A stretch of 64,000 nt of DNA from contig CM020505.1 in assembly GCA_009823395.1 (NCBI GenBank), forward strand, positions 3,469,129 through 3,533,128, read 5' to 3'. The notes below the pieces were generated by a model. The model made no database searches. It was not told the DNA's origin and saw only the letters and a program-made list of their open reading frames with translations. Below, in pieces: positions 1-10,319 of the stretch (position 1 is its first letter; each line of letters begins with the position of its first letter). The translations under genes and the position numbers were made by a program. This stretch comes from Thamnaconus septentrionalis. Its lineage: Eukaryota > Chordata > Actinopteri > Tetraodontiformes > Monacanthidae.

Positions 1-134
1 TCTTGTCTGCCAGTGTGCCGTTCACTGTTGTGTTAAGCTCAAGTGGCAGTGGGGTTAGCCTCTTTCAGAAACAGCACAGCCACAAATTGATGTGACACTT
101 TGAACCCCCTCACTTCCTCCTCCCTGCCAGCCCA

Positions 135-180
135 ACACACGCGCACACAAACACACACACACACACACACACACTCACGC
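135..180. repeat. (CA)n microsatellite
   Basis: Imperfect CA run, with a matching TG run at 341-380 on the same strand and 160 bp of non-repetitive DNA between. Confidence 0.9.
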
Positions 181-480
181 ACAAACGCACCACCAACAAT
201 CCGGCCTCTAGTCAAAAGGAGCTTCCACCAGTCTCGTTTTCTCTCCGTGTCCCAGCTTTCACAGCTCCGCACTGCAGGGTTCAGGGGTAGGTTCGGGGGG
301 TGAGAGTGGGGGGTAGGTTCGGGTCGAGGGGTTACATCATGTGTGCGTGTGTGTGTGTGTGCGAGTGTGCATATGTGTGTGAAGGAGCTGTCACAGAGAG
401 CTGGCATCATCGTCCACTTTGCCATCTCTTCCTCAGCTTGACAAGTGCCTGCTCCCTACCCATTGGCTAGCGCGCGCACG

Positions 481-481
481 C

Positions 482-530
<49 letters not shown>
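481..530. repeat. (CA)n microsatellite
   Basis: About 25 CA units, one interruption. Confidence 0.95.
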
Positions 531-533
<3 letters not shown>

Positions 534-720
534 CAATCTTTCACTCACATGTTGTGATCACACTGATCCCAAATGTGCACGCGCAGCGCATGACGACTGT
601 CTTCCCAAACGTGCAGGCAACAACAGGCAGATCAAACCGAGCTGCGTTCACCTCACTTTCTTCTGCACTGCTAGTTAAATTTTGCAACAAACCCTGTGAG
701 TGGCGGTCGCTGCACGGTTT

Positions 721-723
<3 letters not shown>

Positions 724-756
<33 letters not shown>
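724..756. repeat. (TG)n microsatellite
   Basis: About 16 TG units running into CGCGC. Confidence 0.95.
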
Positions 757-759
<3 letters not shown>

Positions 760-760
<1 letters not shown>

Positions 761-1660
761 CCCGGCGACAGTGTGAGCTGAGATCTTCTCGGCAGCGGCT
801 GGCGTCACGCAGCAGAGGGGTTCGTTCTGTTTGTTACAAGGACAGGCTTGTCCCCGCCCCCGGGCGTCGGCATTATGATGATTGTCATGGCGATGGAGTG
901 TGAGTGACAGGCGGGATCACACGCGCTAGCCGGGGAGCAGGAAGCCCGAACCGCCCCAGTCTCTGACATTAGTTTGTCCTTCATCAAAACTTTGCGCTTG
1001 GCTCGTAACTCCTCACTCCCCACACCGCAAAAAAAAAAAAAAAAAGAAAGAAAAATCTCCGCGGCTCTCTTCTCTCTCTCCGTCTCTTTCGTGTCTCGGA
1101 TCTCTCTCTCTTTTTCCCTTTTTTTTACGTCTTCTTTTTTTCTTCCCCTCGCTCATTTACATTTCATTTAATACCCAATATATCAGCTCCTCCCTTTCTC
1201 ATCACGTTCAACATTTTATTTTTATTTTTTTTCCCTCACTTCCTTATTCCGGTGCCAAGCATAATTTACGTTTGCGTGTGTTTGTGCGTCGTGCTGCTTG
1301 CTAAATCCAAAGCCAAACCTCCGGAGGGGCGACTAGATTGGACAGTCGTACACCGAGGTTAGCGGACCCGGCTGGGGGCGTGTGCAGGACTTTTTTATTT
1401 GTCATCCGTGTTCGTTCATTCATCTTCAAAGAGTGTTTTTTGTTGCCGTGTTGTTCTAATCTCACGGTGGTTGTGTTGCATCTTTTGTGCTGGGGATTTT
1501 TTTTTGTGCATCGCAGCAGAAAAGGAGGTCAGGGTTTTGCACGGCGACTCGGGCATTCATCATTAGCCCGCCGCCGCCGCCGCCGCTGCCGGTAATGTTG
1601 CCCGTTATAACCGTGATTAAGAGCCTCGCTTAGTTCCAGCAGCCGGCGGAGACGCACAAA
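760..1660. promoter_or_regulatory. CpG-rich, 5'UTR-like block (possible promoter region)
   Basis: Two CpG-dense patches (760-1,020 and 1,310-1,660) flank a T-rich stretch and an A18-type tract at 1,029. It includes a (GCC)6 run near 1,570 followed by a donor-like CCG|GTAATG. The texture resembles the first exon of a developmental gene, but no open frame longer than low-complexity DNA follows, so gene, strand and transcription are unproven. Confidence 0.22.
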
Positions 1661-2115
1661 GACACGCGCGTGTGTGTTTCCAGCTCCGGCAAGCTGCAGT
1701 GTGACGGAAAGCTCTCTCTTTTACACCCACTTCTGCCGCGCGTGTGTGTGTGTGTGTGTGTGTGCTGCATTAGGGCAGCACTGTACATGCTCTAACTGTG
1801 AGGACGCCTTGGGGCCTGATGAGAAACCTGTCACAGTCACTCATGAAAAGAGCAATTCACTAACACATGCGCGCGCATGCACACATACACGCGCACGCAC
1901 ACACACACACATGCGGCGGGAGGGTCTTGGTGGGTATATTTTGGAATCGTGTTGATGGATGCTCGCGTTCACCTCTCCGTATGGACGGCAGGAAATCGCA
2001 GCTGGCTCTTCTTTGGCTGTTTTTATTGATTGGAGAACAATGTGAAGTGTTATGAAATTGTTTTAAAAAGCTATTGCATATACAGTAAATGTCCTCGCAA
2101 GTCAAAATTTTAATA

Positions 2116-2474
2116 GCTACGTTTCCATTTACAGTTTTTTGCCAAATAAAAGTAATATTTCTAAAATTTTGACACGGCGCAATTGCGGTTTGCAGGTGTT
2201 TCCATTGAACGGTGTCAAGCGCATTTTCACTTGAAGGGAACTGGTCACGTGACCCCGTACGTCACGTCTGGTGACACGTAATTGCGAAAAAGTGTTTCCG
2301 TGACGCTTTTGCGATATACCTCTACATCAACACGTCTGAAAAACCACCTCATAAGAGCGTCAGAACCTTTTAGCCATATTTGAGAGGTTTTTTCAAGCTT
2401 AGGTGTTTCCATGACCAGTCCATAATTGTGATATTTAGGTTTGGCGGAATTCCAGGGGTAATGGAAACACAGCC
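2116..2474. mobile_element. Non-autonomous TIR DNA transposon (MITE-like), 359 bp
   Basis: The left end GCTACGTTTCCATT and the inverted right end GCTGTGTTTCCATT match at 12 of 14 positions. The interior has no coding capacity and repeats the motif GTGTTTCC near 2,197, 2,290 and 2,402. 'Gtttccatt'-ended elements are common in fish genomes. I could not define a target-site duplication, so superfamily is open (Harbinger- or hAT-like). Confidence 0.65.
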
Positions 2475-3304
2475 AGTGATGTTTAGTACACATGCAGATG
2501 CAAATGCAAGAGGTACGGTTTCTCCAGACATCTTCAACTGTTTGTGCTAATTTTGCAAATCAAACCAAGTGAGAGACGTTGCATCTTTCTCTTTGTCTTT
2601 CTGCTCTTCTCTCTACCTCCGCCTTTAAAAAGTTTTCCTCCATCTCCCTTCTCTCTACGTCTCCTCCCCTACAGCCGCCCACCGCCGCAGCGCTCAGCAC
2701 CTGCAGAATGGCTGTTCGGCGTCTGCTCTCCGAGGTTGGAAGCCCCATGAAACGGACCAAAGCCTGCGTGGAAAAGTAGAAGGTTGAAGGAACGTTGCCT
2801 GATGCGCGTCGTGGACTTTATTTTGTTCCCAGCAGCTTCTCCAGTGTCTCTTGCCAAAATGTGTCCGGTGCATTGAACAGGCGAAGAGTCACTGCACGCG
2901 AAGAACATTTGTGCGGGTTTGAATGTGTTTGTTGAAGCAATGGTATGCTGTATATTTGCAAGTGTAGAGCGTTGATTATAGAAAACTGTAGCAGCTAAAA
3001 TCGATTTTTAGATTGAACAGATTTACATAAATCCACCAGATTTTATAGAAAAAATAAAATCACAACAATAAACATGATCTTACCATCTTAATATGGATCT
3101 AAGTATCTAAATATGGATGCCTGGATAACATTTAGGAAATCCTCTGTCAAGTCACTTTTTACAAATAACTTCCTTATTCTAATTATGAATATTTGGTCTG
3201 GAATTGAAGACGCACCAGGCGCTGAGGGCGGGCCTTCTGGGACTGGGCCCGCCCACACACCTTCTGTGTTCTCCTCCATACCTGATCCTCCACCCCCCAC
3301 CACC

Positions 3305-3347
<43 letters not shown>

Positions 3348-3960
3348 CCCAGACCTCCCACTCCAGATGATTTTACATGATAGATTATCAAGTTCTCTGT
3401 TCATTAAAGTAATGGCTAATAATTTAGCACATTTAAATTCTTCAATTTTATCAAGATATTTTTATTTTAAAGTGGTAACGTGCTGTTAACCGCTTTCTTG
3501 GTGCAGTATGTTTTGTTGGTGGTGTTTCCTGCCATTCTACTGCCGTAGAAGGGCCGTGTCTATGACATTATAATTATAATGTCTATTGACATTATAGTTT
3601 GGTTTGAGCCGGCTTTGTGCATGGTCTTTTAAATCTTTGTGAGGATTTTTCATGAACTTCCATTCATCTATTGCATCTCTAACCCAAAGATTTAATAAAA
3701 AATTGGAAACCAGAAAAAAAATGTCCTCACTCTGCTGCTGGCTAAAAACGCAGTCAGGTCCTCACAATACCTCACCGCTGATCTGCATCTGCTACCAAGA
3801 CTGAACCTCATGCCCTAGATGAAGAGACATAAATCAAGTTGTCCGTGTAAGTATGAAGTAAATTCAAATTTTTCCCCCTACTTTTCCAAACTTGAAACTT
3901 GTCCTGTCTGCACCTCATCGTTACCGTTTGATGTGATAGACATTCATCAGTCACTCTGAG
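2475..3960. other. No gene seen; mixed AT-rich and C/T-rich DNA
   Basis: A C/T-rich patch (2,580-2,700), an AT-rich stretch and one CA array. All frames are short and unconvincing. Confidence 0.6.
3310..3346. repeat. (AC)n microsatellite
   Basis: About 18 uninterrupted AC units. Confidence 0.95.
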
Positions 3961-4114
3961 TGCCGTATGGATGGATGGATGGATGGACTTTTTGACGCAC
4001 GTCAAACCTACTTGTATACCCCCCCCCACCCCCTCCTCAGTCTGGCCGCCTGGTTCCCTCCGTGTTACCGACGTTCTCCCCCAGGCCTGTGCTGCAAGGC
4101 GTGGAAGAGGAGCG

Positions 4115-4117
<3 letters not shown>

Positions 4118-4158
<41 letters not shown>
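4118..4158. repeat. (GA)n microsatellite
   Basis: About 19 GA units; a (CGGA)n tetranucleotide run follows at 4,380-4,411 and an (ATGG)n run precedes at 3,967-3,985. Confidence 0.95.
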
Positions 4159-4160
<2 letters not shown>

Positions 4161-4411
4161 GAGAGAGCGTTTAGTAATGGCTTCTTAATGGGCTTGTCGA
4201 CAGCCACATTAGGGCGCGCAGGCAGCGGGCGAGGCAGGGCAGCGATATGCCAAGCCAGATGCCATGCCAGCTGTGGCGCACGGCTCCGCTCGCACACACA
4301 CACACTTTCTCTCTCCCTCTCTTTTGTAATCACATTTCTCATGCGGATGGACGTCGCGGGTGCAGAGGAGAGAGAGCGCAGACAGACGGACGGACGGACG
4401 GACGGACGGAC

Positions 4412-5660
4412 ACTCGCTGCCTTCCTCTCTGTTGCTGCCTGCTTCTGCTGCACTCAGTACACTGGTGCACTCAGCACTGCACAGTCAGTAAACCGGCTCT
4501 TATTCATTTTTTAATCATAATTTCATTTTATTCATTCGGTTTAAACAAAACAAACACAAACACGAGCTGTCCCAACTCCTGAATGAAAGGCAGCAGAAAG
4601 AAGAATATTCTTAGATTTTCTGCCCCTTTACCCAAAAGAAATACATTTACAAAGGACTTAAATGAAAAAATATGCATCTATGCTGTTGTAATGCAGTTTG
4701 CCCCCTTCCAAAAAAAAAAAAGTGATAATATGTGCTTTATTTCTGAGACTGCGCACTTAAAGAACTAAGAAACAGTCATGCAGTTTCTAGAGAAAAGCCG
4801 TTGAAGGCAGACAAAAGTCTCGGTAGCCACGCGTTCATTTTCCCTCCGAGCGTGCGCTCGCGTCCTCGGCTCTCCCTCCCCTCGCCAAAGACACACTTAT
4901 ATAAACAGTTGGCCTCGTCTGAAAAACGCAGCTTCCCCCAGGGCCATCCGTGAATCACAATTTATGAGCACTTTTAATGTTTCTGACATGCAATAAATAA
5001 ATGTTGTACACCTCGGGGTTCGCCAGGGGTTTTTTGGTGAGCTCATGAGCAGTCTGCTTCCCCAGATCTGCTCCAAAATATCACCAAACCCAAATTAAAC
5101 ATACAGCGCGGTAGGCTGCAGCAGAGAGCAGCGGGAGTTCTGTTGTCATTGCAAGTGATTTTTAGATTTTTCTCTTAAATACAGATTTTGTGCATCAGTA
5201 CATGCTCTTTAACCATCACCCGAATTTGACAATTATTCAAGGTAAATGTATGCTGCCCTATGTAATTCCTGTCAAAGGTTGCTTTTAACCTTATACAGAA
5301 CGTGTAGTAATGATTCAGGTTTCTGTAGCTACGAAAAGTTCTCACTGTTCAAAGGAAACATGTCATCATGGAAAATAAAAAAGGGAGGTTGATGGGAAAA
5401 CGACCGAATGAATGAACAAGAAAAAGCTGCAGAAAACATCTCGGTAATAAATATGTTATAGACATATTTGAATAATGGGAAGTTTAGGAAGCGTCAGTGG
5501 GAGGAGGAGGAGGATTGAATAGAAGGATGGTTGAATCAATGAATGAATGTTAATGTCTGAAAGTGTAACAAGGGACTGGAATGTCATTGCCAAAGGTCTT
5601 TCAGGTCTCCAGTAGGGGGAGCCCTGTGTCAGTTAGTGTCAAAGAGCTTGCATCAGTGAC
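4412..5660. other. No gene seen
   Basis: Unique AT-rich sequence. A CpG patch at 4,830-4,880 is the only compositional feature. Confidence 0.55.

Positions 5661-5662
<2 letters not shown>

Positions 5663-5732
<70 letters not shown>
5663..5732. repeat. (TG)35 microsatellite
   Basis: 70 bp of uninterrupted TG. Confidence 0.97.
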
Positions 5733-5735
<3 letters not shown>

Positions 5736-6250
5736 AGAATACTCAGAAGGTGATTCTTTGTTTCCTCATCTGATCCGATCTCGTTGCTACTAAAACAAAT
5801 TTCCCAGCGTCAGCGATGATCAAGTGTGATGAGGGATCAAAGAGAGTGTAAGGTGAGTGTGCGCTTGCCCGCGTGTGCGTTTTCGTGCCGCGGCGCATGT
5901 AAAGATCGGCGTGTGTGCGCACGGCTCTGTGCCTGTTTTGTGTGTGTGCATTCATATTGGCAGCTGATAGCGTTTCAGGTGTGGAGACCTGTTTTCAGGC
6001 GGGTGGCCCTCTTCCCCGCTCATCGACAGCTGCCAATTGTCACCCCGGTGACTGACAGTTGAGTATTGACGGATGGGACCTGCTGACGAGGAGGACAAAA
6101 CTAAAAAAAGGAGCAACCCCAGCTGTGGAGGTCAGGCAGGGGAGACGGCAGAGGCAAAGATTGCCTCTGAGCCGGGTCTTTGTTGGGGACAGAATGTGGA
6201 AGAATGTCCAGAGTTTCCAGCCTGGATCACCAGCAGATTACCTTCGTCAC

Positions 6251-6872
6251 AGGCCCTGTCCACATGGGAGCGTTGCCGTTTTTTTGTTTTTTTTTCCCGG
6301 GGTCGAAAAAAGTTGCGTCCACACGCAGGCAGATGGAAACGGAACGGTGGGTGAAAACGATGTAATGCGTGTGCCACACCGAAACGTGGCGCTGTTAACA
6401 GACGCTGACACAGCCACCGGACCCACGATTTAGAAAGAGGGCATTTCCGCTACACACTAAGCAAACAGAAAACAAAAATGGCGAGTAGCGGGGAAAAAAA
6501 GTGAGTCTGAGGTTTTGTGAGGTTTTGTAGTAATATTGCCAACAAATCTTGAAGCGCCTGCGATACAAAGACAACTCCGCTGGCCGCCATCGTTGTTGTT
6601 CGTGCCGCTGCATGCCTTGTTTTTTTCCGGTCACATGACGGTGACGGTGCGATGACGTCATCGTTTTACAAGGAAAAGCCGTTTTCACTGTCCACACGGC
6701 AACGATGTGACAACGGGCGAAACGGCGTTGTCAGATTTTCCCACTCTGGGACCCGTTTTCAAAAATTACCGTTTCGGGGGACCCAAAACGCCGTTGCCGT
6801 GTGGACGAAACGCCGTAACGGTTAAATACTTTACCGTTTCCACCAAAAAACGTTCCCGTGTGGACGGGCCCT
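6251..6872. mobile_element. Non-autonomous TIR DNA transposon ('gggcccgtccacacg' type), 622 bp
   Basis: Left end AGGCCCTGTCCACATGGGAG; inverted right end AGGGCCCGTCCACACGGGAA. The TIRs extend about 24 bp with a few mismatches, and the interior carries further copies of the CCGTGTGGAC motif near 6,690-6,860. It contains a short ATG-initiated segment (6,478-6,500) ending at a GTGAGT donor, resembling a first exon of a parent transposase gene. No target duplication is clear. Confidence 0.7.
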
Positions 6873-6973
6873 AAAACTGACATGGTTTTCTGTGGAATTC
6901 TTTGATGAACACAGGGATGACGCCAGTGTTACTAGTATGTATCAGAGATACACACAAGAACACAGCAATTGGT

Positions 6974-7210
6974 TCCAATGAGGCATTTTGATTGGACAAG
7001 AGGCCGTCAGCAGGTCCTGATCAGATGGATGGAGTGTTTTGGTGACCCACCTCATAGGGGAAAACATCTCATATCATAGGATATGTAGAAAACATTTGCT
7101 TTAATGTCAATTGACAATGAACCAAAGTGTTACAGGAAATATGTCTTAGAAGCCCCACGGCGTTCAGCGCTCTTTGTTGAAATGACTCCTAAAACACCGA
7201 AACACTGTGA
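6974..7210 (+). mobile_element. Degenerate copy (A) of the 'gggcaaa' TIR family
   Basis: Shares GATGGATGGAGTGTTTTGGT, ACCCACCTCATA, GAAAA, 'ctttaatgtcaattga(a/c)aatgaa' and 'aaatgactc(c/t)taaaaca' in order with 26,641-26,960 and, inverted, with 40,593-40,966. Both ends have decayed. The strand is given relative to the 26.6-kb copy. Confidence 0.6.
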
Positions 7211-7599
7211 AAGTAGACTTACAGTTGTGTATTACAAACAGTCCTCCTTTGAGTTTGGGCGTCACCTTATTGTTTTTTTTTCAGCCTAAAGAGGGGTTAA
7301 GTGGAGACCAGCGATCTCTGCTTCAGAGTTTCCCATCGTTGCACTGGTTTTTGAGTCGTGGCCAAGTTTGTTTTCTGATTGACCTTCTCATTGTGTCGCA
7401 CTCGGATACAGTGCACACACTTTGGTTTTAGCTCCCTCCTGTGTGTGGGTGTGTGTGTGCGTGCGTGCGGGTATGCGTGTGCGCGCAGTGCCTCACCTCA
7501 GGAAACTTGTGGCTAATTCCATTAGAGGGATCCCAGAGTATGTAAATGAGGGGAGACAGCTGGTGGTGAGTGGAGGTTGATGGAGTGGGAGTGGGGGGT

Positions 7600-7600
<1 letters not shown>

Positions 7601-7635
<35 letters not shown>
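7601..7635. repeat. (AC)n microsatellite
   Basis: About 17 units; a diverged TG/CG run lies 110 bp upstream (7,440-7,490). Confidence 0.95.
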
Positions 7636-7638
<3 letters not shown>

Positions 7639-8409
7639 CAAGCAGCTATCAAACATCAGCACCAGTGTCCAGCTTCACCTTTTTCAACCTTTTGTTTCAC
7701 CACTTTGCAGCTGCTGATGTTTCAGAATTCCAATTTCTATTTTCTTTAAGATCTTGTAACAACATCAAAAATCTTTTTCTCACTTTCAGCAAGTTTTTCT
7801 CTCCTTGAAACTATTAAAATGACTCTGATTGTGATGATTGTGAAACAACTTGTACAAAATATCCATCTTGAGGAGAAATGCCAGGTAAAATATTTCATAC
7901 TTTAAGCTATGAACTGTGTGTCGGTTCTATTTAAATACTCATGAATGTCTGTCAGTTGTATCCTTTTTTCCTCTCTGTTTTCAGACTAAATAGCTCTTGA
8001 CAACTTCTATGTTCACATCATCTTTTGCTAAATACTTTTTTTCCCCTCCTCCTTCCTGCTGGTGTTCCATTCCACGTTCTAACCAAGAAAAAGCCAAAGC
8101 TGCATTTACGGTTCGCAGGGCTGGAAATTGCTGTTGGGGTTCCGGCTGCAGATGGGAGCCGGGAGGAGGGTAAAGGCGACTATATGGTGCCAAATGTTCC
8201 TGGATGTACATTAAAGTGTCCCGAAGCACTGGGGCGCCGTGTTGAAACTGTAATTGGGTGTTTTTTTTCTCTTTAAAGTGAGCTATTGTTGGCTGAATGT
8301 GATGTGCTGTGCTTGATTGACAGGAAATGAGGGAGGAGGCTGGGCGGTCTGTCATACGGCTAATGTGATAGGTAATGCCCTGAGGACGCATGATGTGCGC
8401 GCGTACGTG

Positions 8410-8455
<46 letters not shown>

Positions 8456-8518
8456 GTGAAATTCAGGCCCTATACAATCCTGCATACACCTGAGTGTCTC
8501 CATCTCCTCCTTCATCCC

Positions 8519-8555
<37 letters not shown>

Positions 8556-8796
8556 GCAGGCAGTTTTGTCATGTCTCCTCCATCTCTTTAAATCACGCAC
8601 GCACAGCCAGATATGCGCTGAGAGTTTGGCCATGTGGCATTTTCCTGCAGGTTAATAATGAGAGGAGAAGGTGTGCGACCCTGTCACAAGTGTGAGAAAC
8701 TGACCCCAAGAAATCAGACAGAGGCCAAGACCCCACAACCCCGAGGGCGTAAAGTGGCTGCGGGATGAAAAAAAAGAGAAGTGTGTCTGTGTGTCT

Positions 8797-8827
<31 letters not shown>

Positions 8828-8905
8828 CGTGTGTCCATCTTCTCATGGATGACATGCGTGGGATCATTTACATACTCTTCCTTTTCTAAGGCATAGGATA
8901 CATGA

Positions 8906-8952
<47 letters not shown>

Positions 8953-9053
8953 CAAGCATAGGTGAATTGGCCTGGTGTGGTGCCCCTGTCAGATGTCAGG
9001 ATGCAGATGGGCTGGGCTGAGGGTGAGGTGGTGGGCAGGTCGTGTCTGTTTCC

Positions 9054-9090
<37 letters not shown>

Positions 9091-9637
9091 TCTTGCCTCC
9101 CCTAAGGTTCCCAAGGCTGTGTGATTGAGAGAGTTGTCAGCAACTGTGTGTGTGTGTGTAGTCCCAACACATACACACGGAGGCACATACACGCACACAG
9201 CTTTTAATGTATCTTTGTGAGGACTAATAATGACTTCTATCCAACCCTACTTCCACTTCCACTTCAACTCAACGTCAATTCAAACCTCACCTTGAAATGA
9301 GTGATAAAGTTTCAGAAAAGTATATATAAGTAAAAGTCCCCTGAAAAATGACTTGCAAGCTACTTACTGAAAGCCTTAACATACACACACAGACACGTAT
9401 ATGAAGCTGAAGTGAAGGAGCATGACTGGACTCAACATATGCACTGTGTGTGTGTGTGTGTGTGTGTGTGTTAAGGCTTTCAGCCGGCGATACTTACACC
9501 CAGACTGATAGAGAGACAAGCGTCCATTTGTCCCACTTTCATACAAGATAATGAAGCTGTCATTCTGAGACAACTTCATTGGATTGGTACAGGAGTGCAG
9601 ACGACTGTTCAGGGACCCCCCACAGCCCCCCCCCTCA

Positions 9638-9694
<57 letters not shown>
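8410..9694. repeat. Cluster of eight CA/TG arrays in alternating orientation
   Basis: CA at 8,410-8,452, 8,519-8,554, 8,911-8,950, 9,060-9,088 and 9,642-9,694; TG at 8,781-8,834 (including a (CG)5 core), 9,144-9,159 and 9,445-9,471. The intervening sequence holds no gene; the array pairs in opposite orientation could fold on each other. Confidence 0.95.
9367..9483. repeat. Inverted repeat with CA/TG arms
   Basis: CTGAAAGCCTTAAC at 9,367-9,380 is exactly reverse-complemented at 9,470-9,483, and each copy is continued inward by a CA or TG run, giving potential arms of 25 bp or more around a roughly 50-nt loop. Confidence 0.7.
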
Positions 9695-9696
<2 letters not shown>

Positions 9697-10089
9697 CGCT
9701 GCGAGCGATACCCCTGGCCCCCGTTAAGCGTATGTCAAATATAACCGTGTGTGCGAGATTGTGTGACATATGTACAACTGGCTGAATGGCAGCAGCACAA
9801 AGCAACGTGCGCGCGCACGCTCACACACACACGCACACACAGCTCACATCCTTAACATGCAAACAGACAGACAGCCCCTGAAAGCGAATAAAATGAAATC
9901 AACCTTGAATGGGCAAAACTCCTCTGTGAATACTTGTCTCATTTTTTTTTTTTTTTTTGAACAAGTCAATTTCATATCCTGTAGCCGCGGAGAAGTCTAA
10001 AGAGATTTGACAAACGCCGCAGAGTGTCGGCGCACAGAAATAAAAAGGGGTTACGCAGAAAATGAATGAGTGTGTGATGACAAAGAGAG

Positions 10090-10091
<2 letters not shown>

Positions 10092-10124
<33 letters not shown>
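10092..10124. repeat. (GA)n microsatellite
   Basis: About 16 GA units. Confidence 0.95.
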
Positions 10125-10126
<2 letters not shown>

Positions 10127-10225
10127 GTGTGTTAAATTGGGGTTGAAATGTCATAACTGTGGCACCAATTCATAACCACAACAGTGTCGACTTGCAGCCT
10201 GTGATTAGATGGTATTGGTATTCTT

Positions 10226-10310
10226 TCAGACAGCTCAGTGGGTTAAGACGCATTATTTAATGATGTTGTGGGTTTGAGGTCTTTGCCTTTTTGTCAGGCT
10301 GTCAAAGTGA
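10226..10310 (+). mobile_element. tRNA-derived SINE-like head
   Basis: Contains CAGCTCAGTGGGTTAAGACG, close to a tRNA-type A box of fish SINEs, and 20 nt later GTGGGTTTGAGGTC, a decayed B box, at the right spacing. No tail repeat or complete cloverleaf is seen, so this is a decayed SINE or tRNA relic and not a functional tRNA gene. Confidence 0.4.
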
Positions 10311-10319
10311 ATAACAATA

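Noticed and set aside
4380..4411. Short regularly spaced repeats as a possible CRISPR-like array
   Set aside because: Simple (CGGA)n tetranucleotide; no spacers, and the genome is vertebrate.
10226..10310. Functional tRNA gene
   Set aside because: A and B boxes are decayed and no cloverleaf or anticodon arm can be drawn; kept only as a SINE-like relic.
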